Positions 1 through 8,725 are shown, counted from the first letter of the stretch. The stretch is DNA of 64,000 nucleotides from Rhodobacter flavimaris (GCF_021378075.1 NZ_JAJUOS010000007.1:62001-126000), one strand, 5' to 3'. Notes: generated by a model from the sequence alone, not told the origin. Program-made: numbers and translations.

Positions 1-335
1 GCAGTGATGCGCTGGCGCGGCGTCGCGGCGCGCATGTAGTCGATGCGCAGGTCAATGGTCGCGGTGCCCGCCGGGGCGTCGGGGTGGCTCATGACGGCGG
101 CGCCGCAGCAGGTGTCCATCAGCGCCGAGACCGCGCCGCCATGGATGACGCCGGTGCGCGGATCGCCCACCAGACGCTCATCCCAGGGCATCGAGATCAC
201 CGCACGTCCGCCACCGATCATGTCGAGATGCATCCCGAGCGCATGGCTATGCGGGATCGCCTCGATGAACTGCCGCGCCAACTCCAGCTTGGCCGCATCG
301 TCGTGACTCATGGAAACTCCGCCAGACTCGGTCAT
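1..335 (-). CDS. PaaI-family hotdog thioesterase (partial)
   Basis: The 5' part of a gene running off the left edge. The visible 111 residues have the hotdog thioesterase pattern of the PaaI family: an HGGAVSALMD stretch (helix with catalytic-type His and Asp), preceded by GDPRTGVI and followed by ATIDLRIDYMRA. Such enzymes hydrolyse acyl-CoA thioesters, often phenylacetyl- or medium-chain acyl-CoA. The start at 335 follows GGAGG by six bases; an in-frame ATG at 341 abuts that GGAGG and one at 311 lacks a site. It diverges from a MerR gene and sits next to acyl-CoA degradation genes, so a role in CoA recycling is plausible. The substrate is not readable. Confidence 0.8.
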   Translation of the reverse strand, partial: MTESGGVSMSHDDAAKLELARQFIEAIPHSHALGMHLDMIGGGRAVISMPWDERLVGDPRTGVIHGGAVSALMDTCCGAAVMSHPDAPAGTATIDLRIDYMRAATPRQRIT

Positions 336-504
336 TTGCATCCTCCGACTGTTCAGCCGACTATCCTGCGCCTCTTTGACACAGGCAAGCCGGTCGCGCA
401 GTGCCGTAGCGGCATTTGGGGTTTGCGCCCATCGAACCGGGCCGCAAAGCCGGTTGAAGACGAAAGTCTCACCGGATAGCTTGCCTCCACGCAGGGAGGG
501 GCCG

Positions 505-873
505 ATGGCGGATGTTCTGAGCTTCAAAGAGATGTGCGCGCGCTTCGATGTGACCCCGCGCACGCTTCGCTATTACGAATATATCGAGCTTCTCTCGCCG
601 CAAAAATCGGGCCGTTCGCGCTTTTACGGCGCTCGCGAAATCGCCCGGATGACCCTGATCCTGCGCGGACGGCGCTTCGGCTTCTCGCTGGAAGAGCTGC
701 GCCAGTGGCTGCTGATCTACGATCAGAAGGGCACCGAAGAGCAGAACCGGGTCTGGATCGAACTGGCCGACCGGCAGCTTGATGTGCTGCGCAAAGAGCG
801 CGACGAGCTGGAAGTGACCATCGCCGATCTCAGGCAATTGCGCGACGACGTCGCAAAAACGCTTGATTCCTGA
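505..873 (+). CDS. MerR-family transcriptional regulator, paralogue 1
   Basis: A 122-residue MerR-type protein. The N-terminal winged helix-turn-helix carries FDVTPRTLRYYE and a second block LRGRRFGFSLEELRQ; the rest is a single dimerisation coiled coil (about residues 80-120) with no C-terminal ligand domain. There is no cysteine pair for metal binding; the only Cys is in the HTH (MCARF), so it is not a metal-type MerR. The start at 505 follows GGGAGG; an upstream in-frame extension to 310 has no ribosome site. It is clearly paralogous to the next gene (1115). I see no copy of the 13-bp motif of this region in front of it. Confidence 0.88.
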   Translation: MADVLSFKEMCARFDVTPRTLRYYEYIELLSPQKSGRSRFYGAREIARMTLILRGRRFGFSLEELRQWLLIYDQKGTEEQNRVWIELADRQLDVLRKERDELEVTIADLRQLRDDVAKTLDS

Positions 874-985
874 CGCTCAAATCGGTTCGAATCCAAGTTG
901 ACCCTGGGGCTTATTCCGACCCCACGCACCCTGCGCCATAACCGCGCGGCGTTCGAAAATTGCTTTTCCCATACGTCAATTTGAA

Positions 986-1000
986 CTGACATTACGTCAG
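986..1000. promoter_or_regulatory. Candidate MerR operator S1
   Basis: CTGACATTACGTCAG: outer arms CTGAC/GTCAG are perfect inverted repeats around a five-base centre. It is the first of three related sites in the 241-base gap before the second MerR gene, and the inner 13 bases (987-999) match the motif found before two other acyl-CoA gene units. Confidence 0.6.
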
Positions 1001-1024
1001 TAAATTTGTGACGCCACGTTATAG

Positions 1025-1038
1025 TGACGTTAAGGTCA
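1025..1038. promoter_or_regulatory. Candidate MerR operator S2 with possible promoter
   Basis: TGACGTTAAGGTCA is a near-palindrome (12 of 14 positions symmetric) and the weakest match to the motif. A possible -10 box TGTAAT lies at 1047-1052, with GTGACG 17 bases upstream as -35, which would place the site over the -35 and spacer, the usual position for MerR proteins. Confidence 0.5.
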
Positions 1039-1081
1039 ACTTAGCTTGTAATGTGGAGGTGGAAATTGAATCTGCCGCCTC

Positions 1082-1094
1082 AACGTTACGTCAG
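1082..1094. promoter_or_regulatory. Candidate MerR operator S3
   Basis: AACGTTACGTCAG; on the minus strand it contains TGACGTAACGTT, matching the site at 10343 in its first eleven bases. It ends 20 bases before the start codon of the second MerR gene, a position suited to autoregulation. Confidence 0.5.
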
Positions 1095-1114
1095 GACAAC
1101 GAGAGGCTCGTGCA

Positions 1115-1513
1115 ATGAGTGAAGAGGTGATGACGATCCGAGAGATGTGCGACGCGTTCGATGTGACGCCCCGCACGCTGCGGTTCTACGAAAGCAAGGA
1201 ACTGCTGTTCCCGATCCGTGAAGGGCAAAAGCGGCTCTTTACCCGGCGCGACCGGGCGCGGCTGAAACTGATCCTGCGCGGCAAGCGCTTTGGCTTCAGC
1301 CTCGAAGATATCCGCCAGCTGCTCGACATGTATTCGATGGGCGACCAGCAGAAGACGCAGCTTGCCGAGACGCTCAAGGTGGCGCGTCGGCGGCAGGAGG
1401 AAATGACGCGGCAACGCGACGAGCTTGGTGAGGCCATTGCCGAGCTGCAGGAACAAATCGAATGGGGCGAGCGGGAGCTGGCCGGGCAGAACCCGGAGTC
1501 TTCCGCCGCCTGA
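1115..1513 (+). CDS. MerR-family regulator, paralogue 2 (likely acyl-CoA catabolism regulator)
   Basis: A 132-residue MerR-type protein with HTH FDVTPRTLRFYESKELL, second block LILRGKRFGFSLEDIRQLL, and a C-terminal coiled coil (about 85-125) rich in Arg, Glu and Gln. It lacks a recognisable effector domain and metal-binding cysteines. It shares most HTH positions with the gene at 505, so the two are tandem paralogues. The acyl-CoA dehydrogenase gene begins 24 bases downstream, so they are probably co-transcribed. Three copies of an inverted-repeat motif lie upstream, with further copies before the GST-thiolase unit and the acyl-CoA ligase. LiuR-type MerR proteins control acyl-CoA catabolism in other proteobacteria; equating this one with them is inference. 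Confidence 0.85.
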   Translation: MSEEVMTIREMCDAFDVTPRTLRFYESKELLFPIREGQKRLFTRRDRARLKLILRGKRFGFSLEDIRQLLDMYSMGDQQKTQLAETLKVARRRQEEMTRQRDELGEAIAELQEQIEWGERELAGQNPESSAA

Positions 1514-1537
1514 ACAAGGTGACTTAGGGAGAGAGAA

Positions 1538-3313
1538 ATGCCCAGCTATACCGCCAATACCAAGGACATGCAGTTCGTGCTGCATGAGGTCCTGAAAGTC
1601 TCGGAGGCCGGCATCCCCGGCTACGAGGAAATGGACCGCGATTTCACCGAAGCCGTGCTGGATGCCGCGGCCAAGGTCTCTGCCGAGGTATTGGCGCCGC
1701 TCAATGTCGTGGGCGACACCGAGGGCTGCGTGCTGGAAAACGGTATCGTGCGCACCCCCAAGGGGTTCGACGCGGCCTTCGAGGCAATGAAGGATGGCGG
1801 CTGGACCGCACTTGATTGCGACCCCGAGTTTGGCGGTCAGGGCATGCCCTACCTGCTCAACTGCGCCGTGGGCGAGATGTTCGTCTCGGCCAACATGGCC
1901 TTCAACATGTATCAGGGCCTGACGCATGGCGCCTATTCGGCGATCCATGCCCATGGCACCGATGAGCAGAAGGCCAAGTATCTGCCCAAGATGGTGTCCT
2001 GCGAATGGACCGGCACCATGAACCTGACCGAGCCGCATTGCGGCACCGATCTGGGCATGATGCGCACCAAGGCCGAACCCCAGGACGACGGCAGCTACAA
2101 GGTGACCGGCCAGAAGATCTTCATCTCGGCGGGCGATCACGATCTGGCCGAAAACATCATCCACCTGGTGCTGGCCAAGGCGCCGGGCGGCGGCGAGGGC
2201 ACCAAGGGCGTGTCGCTCTTCATCGTGCCGAAGGTTCTGGTGAACGAGGATGGCTCGCTTGGGGCGCGCAACGCGGTCTCGGTCGGCAAGATCGAAGAGA
2301 AGATGGGCATCCACGGCAACTCGACCTGCGTGATGAACTATGACGGGGCGACGGGCTGGCTGCTTGGCGATCTGCACAAGGGCATGCGCGCGATGTTCAC
2401 CATGATGAACGAGGCGCGTCTGGGTGTGGGCCTGCAAGGCTATGCCGTGGCCGAGGCCGCCTATCAGAACGCGCTCGCCTATGCCAAGGACCGCCTGCAA
2501 GGCCGTGCCGTGACCGGCGTCGAGAACCCCAATGGCCCGGCCGATCCGCTGATCGTGCATCCTGATATCCGTCGCTCGCTGATGGATCAGAAGTCGTTCC
2601 TCGAGGGCGCCCGCGCCTTCACCTTCTGGGGCGCCTCGTTGATCGACCGCGCGCATAAATCGGGCGACGACGCGGCCGAGGGGCTGATCTCGCTGATGAC
2701 GCCGGTGATCAAGGGCTTCCTGACCGACAAGGGCTTCGAGACGACCGTGCTCGCGCAGCAGGTCTATGGCGGCCATGGCTACATCGAGGAATGGGGCATG
2801 TCGCAATTCGCGCGCGATGCCCGCATCGCGATGATCTACGAGGGCGCGAACGGCGTGCAGGCGCTGGACCTCGTGGGCCGCAAGCTGGCGCAGGACGGCG
2901 GCAAGCACGTCATGGCCTTCTTCGAGATGGTCAAGGCCGAGTGCAAGGCGCATGAGGCGGACGAACGGATGAAGCCCTTCACCGACGCGCTGAAAGGTGC
3001 CTCGAAGCAGCTCCAGGCTTCGGCCATGTTCTTCATGCAAAGCGGCATGAAGAACCCCAACGCGGCGCTTTCGGGCAGCTATGACTTCATGCACCTGATG
3101 GGCCATGTCTGCCTTGGCCTGATGTGGACGCGGATGGCGGCGGCGGCCCATGCGGCGCTGGATGCCGGGGCCTCGGACAAGGCCTTCTACGAGGGCAAGA
3201 TCGCCACCGGCCGCTACTACATGGCGCGCCAGCTTCCGGCCTGCGCGATGCACCTGGCGCGGATCGAATCCGGGGCCGATCCGGTGATGGCGCTTTCCGT
3301 CGATCAGTTCTAA
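1538..3313 (+). CDS. Acyl-CoA dehydrogenase, long form with C-terminal extension (FadE/DmdC-like)
   Basis: A 591-residue FAD-dependent acyl-CoA dehydrogenase, about 200 residues longer than the classic 380-residue enzymes. Family motifs include [13 protein letters not shown] (flavin contact), [11 protein letters not shown], and [13 protein letters not shown] near residue 434, where the Glu is the expected catalytic base. The extra C-terminal domain is typical of the group that holds broad-chain acyl-CoA dehydrogenases and DmdC (3-methylmercaptopropionyl-CoA dehydrogenase). It would introduce the alpha-beta double bond in the first step of beta-oxidation in the cytosol. The start follows GGGAGAGAGAA. 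Context (thiolase and FadB-type fusion downstream) favours fatty acyl-CoA, but a DMSP-derived thioester cannot be excluded from sequence alone. Confidence 0.92.
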   Translation: MPSYTANTKDMQFVLHEVLKVSEAGIPGYEEMDRDFTEAVLDAAAKVSAEVLAPLNVVGDTEGCVLENGIVRTPKGFDAAFEAMKDGGWTALDCDPEFGGQGMPYLLNCAVGEMFVSANMAFNMYQGLTHGAYSAIHAHGTDEQKAKYLPKMVSCEWTGTMNLTEPHCGTDLGMMRTKAEPQDDGSYKVTGQKIFISAGDHDLAENIIHLVLAKAPGGGEGTKGVSLFIVPKVLVNEDGSLGARNAVSVGKIEEKMGIHGNSTCVMNYDGATGWLLGDLHKGMRAMFTMMNEARLGVGLQGYAVAEAAYQNALAYAKDRLQGRAVTGVENPNGPADPLIVHPDIRRSLMDQKSFLEGARAFTFWGASLIDRAHKSGDDAAEGLISLMTPVIKGFLTDKGFETTVLAQQVYGGHGYIEEWGMSQFARDARIAMIYEGANGVQALDLVGRKLAQDGGKHVMAFFEMVKAECKAHEADERMKPFTDALKGASKQLQASAMFFMQSGMKNPNAALSGSYDFMHLMGHVCLGLMWTRMAAAAHAALDAGASDKAFYEGKIATGRYYMARQLPACAMHLARIESGADPVMALSVDQF

Positions 3314-3350
3314 GCTTTAGGGGCGCGGACATCCCGCCCCGGAGGATTTC

Positions 3351-3797
3351 ATGAACCTGGAGAAAGACTGGCAGACCCTTCCGGCCTTTTCCGGCGGCTG
3401 CCAATGTGGGGCCGTGCGCTACGATGTGGCGCCCGGCCCTTCCTTTGCGTCGATCTGCCATTGTCGGATGTGCCAACGCGCCACCGGCAGCCCCTTCGCG
3501 GCTTTGCTGAAGGTCGCGGCCAGCCAGGTGACATGGCAAGGAACGCCGGGTGTCTTCGCCTCGTCGAACATCGCCGAGCGCGGCTTTTGCCCCGCCTGCG
3601 GCACGCCGCTTTTCTATCGCCAGACCGCCGGGGAGTGGATCGAGCTCACCTCAGGCTCGATGCCGTCCTCGGTGCCGTTCCGCCCTGTGCAACAATGGGG
3701 GATCGAAGGGCGGCACGACTGGCTTGCCGGGCTGAATATCCCCGGCGCGCCGACCGTCGAGCGCGACGTGATTTCCCACCAATCGAAGGACGCCTGA
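3351..3797 (+). CDS. GFA-family zinc protein
   Basis: A 148-residue protein of the glutathione-dependent formaldehyde-activating (GFA, DUF636) family. The zinc-binding cysteines are visible as CQCG (near residue 17), CHCRMCQRATG (near 37) and CPACGTPLF (near 80), the spacing of the GFA fold. Family members include glutathione-hydroxymethyl carriers, but most bacterial copies have no assigned reaction. It lies 37 bases after the acyl-CoA dehydrogenase and its stop overlaps the next start by one base (TGATG), so it belongs to the same transcription unit. A GST gene is close by, which fits a thiol-related task, but that is inference. Confidence 0.85.
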   Translation: MNLEKDWQTLPAFSGGCQCGAVRYDVAPGPSFASICHCRMCQRATGSPFAALLKVAASQVTWQGTPGVFASSNIAERGFCPACGTPLFYRQTAGEWIELTSGSMPSSVPFRPVQQWGIEGRHDWLAGLNIPGAPTVERDVISHQSKDA

Positions 3798-4009
3798 TGC
3801 CCAAGCGCCTGCGCATGACCCGCCGCTTTCCGGTCGCGATGACGAATGATGCCTACCGCACGCTGCATCGCTTCGCGGCCGAAGCGGGCCTGACCCCGGA
3901 CGAGTCGCTGTGCTTCCTGTTCGAGCATTTCAACTCGGTCACGCATCACGAAAACCTCACCGCCCGGTTGCGCCTGTTCAAGGCCGAGCTGGAGGATCGC
4001 AAGGCCTGA
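3797..4009 (+). CDS. Small conserved-looking protein, function unknown
   Basis: A 70-residue basic protein starting at the TGATG overlap with the GFA gene, which implies translational coupling. The sequence is helical throughout (YRTLHRFAAEAGLTPDESL, then LTARLRLFKAELEDRKA). It has no signal peptide, membrane segment or cysteine motif, and one Cys in total. The overall look, a short basic N-terminus followed by helices, recalls small ribbon-helix-helix-like or adaptor proteins, but I cannot assign a family. The following 137-base gap holds a candidate operator, so the transcription unit may end here. Confidence 0.7.
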   Translation: MPKRLRMTRRFPVAMTNDAYRTLHRFAAEAGLTPDESLCFLFEHFNSVTHHENLTARLRLFKAELEDRKA

Positions 4010-4050
4010 TCCCTGCCCCGCACGAAAAGACGTGCGGTCATTTCGTCTCG

Positions 4051-4064
4051 TGACGTTACGCAAC
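4051..4064. promoter_or_regulatory. Candidate MerR operator S4
   Basis: TGACGTTACGCAAC lies in the gap between the small gene ending at 4009 and the GST gene at 4147. It matches the motif of sites S1, S3 and S5 and suggests a second promoter for the GST-thiolase-cupin-FadB unit. Confidence 0.55.
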
Positions 4065-4146
4065 TTCCCCCTGCGGGGCTTTACCCGCGCGTCAGCGTCG
4101 AACAACTATGTTTGAGCCCGACGCGATCGGGCCGGGAGGACTGAGG

Positions 4147-4773
4147 ATGACGGCGAAACTCTACTGCTTTGGCGAGTCCGGCAATGCCTACAAGGCGGCG
4201 CTGACGATGACCCTTGCGGGCTATGACTGGCAGCCCGTCTTCGTCGACTTCTTCCGGGGCGAAACCCGCTCGCCCGAGTATCTCGCTCTCAACGAGATGG
4301 GCGAGGCGCCCATTTTCATCGAGGGCGATCTGACGCTGACCCAGTCGGGCGTGATCCAGATGCATATCGCCGAGAAGACCGGAAAGCTGATGGACGGCGA
4401 TCGCAACGAGATCCTGCGCTGGCTGTTCTGGGACAACCACAAGGGCAGCTCACAGTTCGGCGCTTTGCGGTTCATGATGAACTTCCTGCCCGAGGAAAAG
4501 CGCCCGCAGGCCGCGATCCAGTGGCTGTCCGGCCGCGCTCAGGCCGCGCTCAAGACGCTGGAGCACCACCTCGAAAACCGCGACTGGATGACGGGCGATG
4601 CCCCCACGCTGGCCGACACGGCCTGCTGCGGCTACCTCTATTACCCCGAGCCCTTCGGGTTCGAGCGGACGAATTTCCCCGCCATTTCGGCATGGCTCGA
4701 CCGCATCGCGGCGCTGCCCGGATGGAAACACCCTTACGACATGATGCCCGGCAACCCTGCGGACCGGGCCTGA
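4147..4773 (+). CDS. Glutathione S-transferase family protein
   Basis: A 208-residue GST-fold protein. The N-terminal thioredoxin-like half carries LYCFGESGNAYKAALT and the cis-Pro/GSH-binding region GEAPIFIEGDLTLTQSGVI; the C-terminal half is all-helical with the conserved LADTACCGYL segment (the Asp of the GST N-capping box). The start at 4147 is preceded by GGAGGACTGAGG; an upstream in-frame ATG at 4108 lacks a site. It is the first gene after candidate operator S4 and lies nine bases before the thiolase gene, hence part of the beta-oxidation unit. The glutathione-dependent reaction here is unknown; detoxifying reactive acyl or aldehyde species is one possibility. Confidence 0.9.
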   Translation: MTAKLYCFGESGNAYKAALTMTLAGYDWQPVFVDFFRGETRSPEYLALNEMGEAPIFIEGDLTLTQSGVIQMHIAEKTGKLMDGDRNEILRWLFWDNHKGSSQFGALRFMMNFLPEEKRPQAAIQWLSGRAQAALKTLEHHLENRDWMTGDAPTLADTACCGYLYYPEPFGFERTNFPAISAWLDRIAALPGWKHPYDMMPGNPADRA

Positions 4774-4782
4774 GGAGGAAAG

Positions 4783-5994
4783 ATGACCGAAGCCTATATC
4801 TACGACGCCTGCCGGACCCCGCGCGGCAAGGGCCGCCCGGATGGCAGCCTGCACGAGGTGACCTCGGTCGCGCTCTCGGCGCGGCTGCTGAACGCGGTCA
4901 AGGCGCGCAACGGCCTTGAGGGCCACGCGGTCGAGGATGTGATCTGGGGCAACGTCACCCAGGTTGGCGAACAGGGCGGCTGCTTGGCCCGCTCGGCCGT
5001 GCTGCTGTCGGATCTGGACGAGCGCATTCCGGGCCTGTCGATCAACCGCTTCTGCGCCTCGGGCATGGAGGCCGTGAACCTGGCCGCCAACCAGGTCAAG
5101 GGCGGCGCGGGCCAGGCCTATATCGCCGGCGGGGTCGAGATGATGGGCCGCGTGGCCATGGGTTCGGATGGCGCGGCCATCGCCGTTGACCCGGCGCTGA
5201 CCTTCAAAACCTATTTCGTGCCGCAAGGCATCTCGGCCGATATCATCGCCACCGAATACGGATTTACGCGCGAGCAGGCCGACGCGCTGGCCGTTGAATC
5301 GCAACGCCGCGCCGCCGAGGCCTGGGCCGAGAACCGCTTTGCCAAGTCGATCGTCCCGGTGGTGGATCAGAACGGCGTCGTCATCCTTGACCACGACGAA
5401 TACATGCGCCCGGGCACGCAGGTCGAAGACCTCGCCAAGCTGAAGGCCTCGTTCAAGGATATGGGCGAGGTGATGCCGGGCTTCGACAAGGTTGCGATGC
5501 TCAAGTATCCGCATCTGAGCCACGTCAACCACATCCACCACGCAGGCAACTCGTCGGGTATCGTGGATGGCGCGGCCGCCGTGCTGATCGGCACCAAGGA
5601 ATTCGGCGAGGCGCACGGCCTCAAGCCGCGTGCGCGCATCCGCGCCACCGCCAAGATCGGCACCGATCCGACGATCATGCTGACCGGCCCGGTTCCGGTG
5701 ACCGAGAAGATCCTGCGCGACAGCGGCATGGCGATTTCCGACATCGACCTGTTCGAGGTGAACGAGGCCTTCGCCTCGGTCGTGCTGCGCTTCATGCAGG
5801 CCTTCGACGTGTCGCCCGACAAGGTCAACGTCAACGGCGGCGCGATGGCCATGGGCCACCCGCTCGGCGCTACCGGCGCGATCATCATCGGCACCCTTCT
5901 CGACGAGCTGGAGCGCCGCGACCTGTCCACCGGCCTTGCCACCCTGTGCATCGCATCGGGCATGGGTGCGGCCACCATCATCGAGCGCGTCTGA
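4783..5994 (+). CDS. Acetyl-CoA C-acyltransferase (thiolase, FadA type)
   Basis: A 403-residue thiolase that cleaves 3-ketoacyl-CoA with CoA to release acetyl-CoA. The nucleophilic Cys sits in NRFCASGMEAV near residue 91, the His in GGAMAMGHPLGATGA near 357, and the second Cys in LCIASGMGAA near 388. The loop NEAFASVVLRF is also typical. It starts 9 bases after the GST gene and its stop overlaps the cupin start (TGATG). With the downstream FadB-type fusion it would form the beta-oxidation multienzyme complex, so degradative thiolase (EC 2.3.1.16) is more likely than a biosynthetic acetoacetyl-CoA thiolase. Confidence 0.93.
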   Translation: MTEAYIYDACRTPRGKGRPDGSLHEVTSVALSARLLNAVKARNGLEGHAVEDVIWGNVTQVGEQGGCLARSAVLLSDLDERIPGLSINRFCASGMEAVNLAANQVKGGAGQAYIAGGVEMMGRVAMGSDGAAIAVDPALTFKTYFVPQGISADIIATEYGFTREQADALAVESQRRAAEAWAENRFAKSIVPVVDQNGVVILDHDEYMRPGTQVEDLAKLKASFKDMGEVMPGFDKVAMLKYPHLSHVNHIHHAGNSSGIVDGAAAVLIGTKEFGEAHGLKPRARIRATAKIGTDPTIMLTGPVPVTEKILRDSGMAISDIDLFEVNEAFASVVLRFMQAFDVSPDKVNVNGGAMAMGHPLGATGAIIIGTLLDELERRDLSTGLATLCIASGMGAATIIERV

Positions 5995-6494
5995 TGCCGA
6001 AACTCGACCTCGCCAAGGCACCCGTGAAGACGGGTTCGATCTACCCCGAGCCCTATGCCGCGCAGATGGTGGGCCGGTCCTCGATCCGTCTGGGCGAACT
6101 GGCAGGTCTGACGCAGTTCGGCGTCAACATCGTCACGCTGGAACCCGGCGCCGTGGCCTCGCTGCGACACTGGCACCTGCGCGAGGACGAGTTCGGCATG
6201 GTCCTTGAAGGGGAGCTGACCCTGATCGAGGACGAGGGCGAAACCATTATGCGCCCGGGCGATTGCGCCGCGTGGAAGGCGGGGGTGGCGAACGGCCACC
6301 GCTTCGTCAACCGCTCGGACCGGCCGGGCAAGTTCCTGATCGTCGGCACCAAGTCGCCCGAAGAGGTTGCGACCTATTCCGACGTGGACATGCAGATCCA
6401 TATCGCGGGCGGCAAGGCTCGCTTCACCTATCAAGACGGCAGCGATTGGGCGGGGCACCGCGACCGCGCGCCGAAGGGAGAGAACAATGGCTGA
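5994..6494 (+). CDS. Cupin-domain protein
   Basis: A 166-residue single-domain cupin. The first cupin motif reads HWHLREDEFGMVLEGELTLI (two His and Glu as metal ligands) and the second is MRPGDCAAWKAGVANGHRFVN with the later His. This is the usual metal site of small cupins, some of which are dioxygenases or isomerases and many merely ligand binders. Its start overlaps the thiolase stop by one base and its end overlaps the FadB-type start by eight bases, so it is translated within the beta-oxidation operon. The role in that pathway is not known to me. Confidence 0.88.
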   Translation: MPKLDLAKAPVKTGSIYPEPYAAQMVGRSSIRLGELAGLTQFGVNIVTLEPGAVASLRHWHLREDEFGMVLEGELTLIEDEGETIMRPGDCAAWKAGVANGHRFVNRSDRPGKFLIVGTKSPEEVATYSDVDMQIHIAGGKARFTYQDGSDWAGHRDRAPKGENNG

Positions 6495-8676
6495 CTTTAC
6501 CTATGCGCTCGGCGCCGACGGCGTGGCCGTCATCACCTGGGACGTGCCGAACAAGTCGATGAACGTGATGAGCCTTGAGGGCTTTGCGCTGCTCGACAGC
6601 TTCATCGACAAGGCGCTGGCCGACGAGGCCTGCAAGGGCGTCGTCATCACCTCGGGCAAGAAGGACTTTGCCGGCGGGATGGACCTGAACGTCATCGCGC
6701 AGATGCGCGCGGGCGGCGCGCAGGCGATCTTTGACGGTGTGATGCAAATGCACGCCGTACTGCGCAAGATCGAGCGCGCGGGCATGGACCCGAAGACCCT
6801 CAAGGGTGGCAAGCCGATCGCCACCGCTCTGCCCGGCACGGCGCTTGGCATCGGGCTGGAGCTGCCGCTGTCCACCCACCGCATCTTTGCCGCAGACAAC
6901 CCCAAGGCCAAGATCGGCCTACCCGAGATCATGGTCGGCATCTTCCCCGGCGCGGGAGGCACCACCCGCCTCGTGCGCAAGATGGGCGCGATGGTCGCGG
7001 CCCCCTTCCTGCTGGAAGGCAAACTGAGCGACCCCAAGAAGGCCCGCGCCGCCGGTATCATCGACGAGGTGGCCGAGGATCCGCTGGCCGCCGCCAAGGA
7101 ATGGGTGCTGAACGCCAAGGACGCCGATCTGGTCAAGCCGTGGGATGCCAAGGGCTACAAGATGCCCGGCGGCGCGCCCTATCACCCGGCGGGCTTCATG
7201 ACCTTCGTCGGCGCCTCGGCCATGGTGCATGGCAAGACAATGGGCGTCTATCCGGCGGCCAAGGCGTTGCTGTCGGCGGTCTATGAAGGGGCGCTCGTAC
7301 CCTTCGATCAGGCGCTGCGCATCGAGGCACGCTGGTTCACCTCGGTTCTGATGAACCCTTCGTCCACCGCGATGATCCGCTCACTCTTCATCAACAAGGA
7401 AGCGCTGGAGAAAGGCGCGAACCGTCCGAAGGTTGCCGACCAGACGGTGAAGAAAGTGGGCATCCTCGGCGCGGGCATGATGGGTGCCGGTATCGCCTAT
7501 GTCTCGGCCAAGGTGGGGATCGAGGTCGTGCTGATCGACGCGGCGCAAGAGGCCGCTGACCGGGGCAAGGCCTATTCGACCGGCCTCATGGACAAAGCGA
7601 TCAGCCGCAAGAAAGCCACCGAAGAGCAGAAAGAGGCCCTGCTGGCCAAGATCACCGCGACGACCGATTACGCCGCGCTGACCGGTTGCGATCTGATCGT
7701 CGAGGCGGTGTTCGAAGACCCGACCGTCAAGGCCGGGGTTACCGCGCAGGCCGAGGCGGTGATCCCTGCCGATGCGGTCTTCGCCACCAACACCTCGACC
7801 CTGCCGATCTCGATGCTGGCCAAGGCCTCGGCCCGCCCCGAGCAGTTCATCGGCATCCACTTCTTCAGCCCGGTGGACAAGATGCTGCTGGTCGAGATTA
7901 TCAAGGGCGCGCAAACCGGTGACGTGGCCGTCGCCAAGGCGCTCGACTTCGTGCGGCAGATCAAGAAGACCCCGATCGTGGTCAACGATGCGCGCTTCTT
8001 CTACGCCAACCGCTGCATCATCCCCTATATCAACGAGGGCATCCGCATGGTGGCCGAGGGTGTCTCGCCCACGCTCATCGAGAATGCCGCGAAGCTGGTT
8101 GGGATGCCGCTCGGGCCCCTGCAACTGGTCGACGAGACCTCGATTGATCTGGGCGTCAAGATCGCCAAGGCGACCAGGGCCGCGATGGGCGACGCCTATC
8201 CCGATGGCGCTGTGGACGAGGTGGTCTTCTGGATGGCCGAGCAGAACCGTCTGGGCCGCAAGAACAAGGCGGGCTTCTACACCTATGACGAGGCCGGCAA
8301 GCGTGGCGATTTCTGGGAAGGCATTGCCGCGAAATACCCCGAGGCAGCCGAGCAGCCCGAGCTGGCCGAGGTGCAGCACCGCCTGCTGATGGCTCAGGTG
8401 CTGGAGGCCGTGCGCGCCTTCGAGCAGGGCGTGCTGGAGGACATCCGCGAAGGCGACGTGGGCGCGATCCTGGGCTGGGGCTTTGCGCCCTGGTCGGGCG
8501 GCCCGTTCTCGTGGCTCGACATCCTTGGTGCGGGCCGCGCGGCCGAGATATGCGACGACCTGACCGCCCGGTTCGGCACGCGGTTCGAAACGCCTGCCCT
8601 GATCCGCGACATCGCGGCCAAGGGCGATGGCTTCTACGCCCGCTTTGGCGGCGGTCAGGCTGCGAAAGCCGCCTGA
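6487..8676 (+). CDS. Enoyl-CoA hydratase/3-hydroxyacyl-CoA dehydrogenase fusion (FadB/FadJ type)
   Basis: A 729-residue bifunctional beta-oxidation enzyme. Residues 1 to about 300 are an enoyl-CoA hydratase domain (KKDFAGGMDLN near 58 for the oxyanion hole; GLPEIMVGIFPGAGGT near 143 with the catalytic Glu region). From about 320 the 3-hydroxyacyl-CoA dehydrogenase follows, with Rossmann motif GILGAGMMGAGI and the catalytic His in FIGIHFFSPVDKM near 458. The C-terminus carries the usual dehydrogenase repeats. The start follows GGGAGAGAACA; the longer frame upstream belongs to the cupin region. It closes the operon and is followed by an intrinsic terminator. With the thiolase it completes one cycle of acyl-CoA shortening. 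Confidence 0.95.
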   Translation: MADFTYALGADGVAVITWDVPNKSMNVMSLEGFALLDSFIDKALADEACKGVVITSGKKDFAGGMDLNVIAQMRAGGAQAIFDGVMQMHAVLRKIERAGMDPKTLKGGKPIATALPGTALGIGLELPLSTHRIFAADNPKAKIGLPEIMVGIFPGAGGTTRLVRKMGAMVAAPFLLEGKLSDPKKARAAGIIDEVAEDPLAAAKEWVLNAKDADLVKPWDAKGYKMPGGAPYHPAGFMTFVGASAMVHGKTMGVYPAAKALLSAVYEGALVPFDQALRIEARWFTSVLMNPSSTAMIRSLFINKEALEKGANRPKVADQTVKKVGILGAGMMGAGIAYVSAKVGIEVVLIDAAQEAADRGKAYSTGLMDKAISRKKATEEQKEALLAKITATTDYAALTGCDLIVEAVFEDPTVKAGVTAQAEAVIPADAVFATNTSTLPISMLAKASARPEQFIGIHFFSPVDKMLLVEIIKGAQTGDVAVAKALDFVRQIKKTPIVVNDARFFYANRCIIPYINEGIRMVAEGVSPTLIENAAKLVGMPLGPLQLVDETSIDLGVKIAKATRAAMGDAYPDGAVDEVVFWMAEQNRLGRKNKAGFYTYDEAGKRGDFWEGIAAKYPEAAEQPELAEVQHRLLMAQVLEAVRAFEQGVLEDIREGDVGAILGWGFAPWSGGPFSWLDILGAGRAAEICDDLTARFGTRFETPALIRDIAAKGDGFYARFGGGQAAKAA

Positions 8677-8695
8677 TCTACCGGACGAACATCGA

Positions 8696-8725
8696 AACGC
8701 CGGGGTCAGTGGCCCCGGCGTTTTT
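8696..8725. terminator. Intrinsic terminator, likely bidirectional
   Basis: AACGCCGGGG pairs with CCCCGGCGTT around a seven-base loop and is followed by TTTTT. It lies between the convergent FadB-type and Hint genes. Confidence 0.85.

Noticed and set aside
1091..3253. A 720-codon open frame on the minus strand opposite the acyl-CoA dehydrogenase
   Set aside because: High GC with biased third positions opens the antisense frame; the translation is rich in His, Arg and Gly, has no domain, and the plus-strand gene is unambiguous. The same applies to the long antisense frames opposite 10468-12093, 20209-22104, 28681-31749 and 47285-49447.
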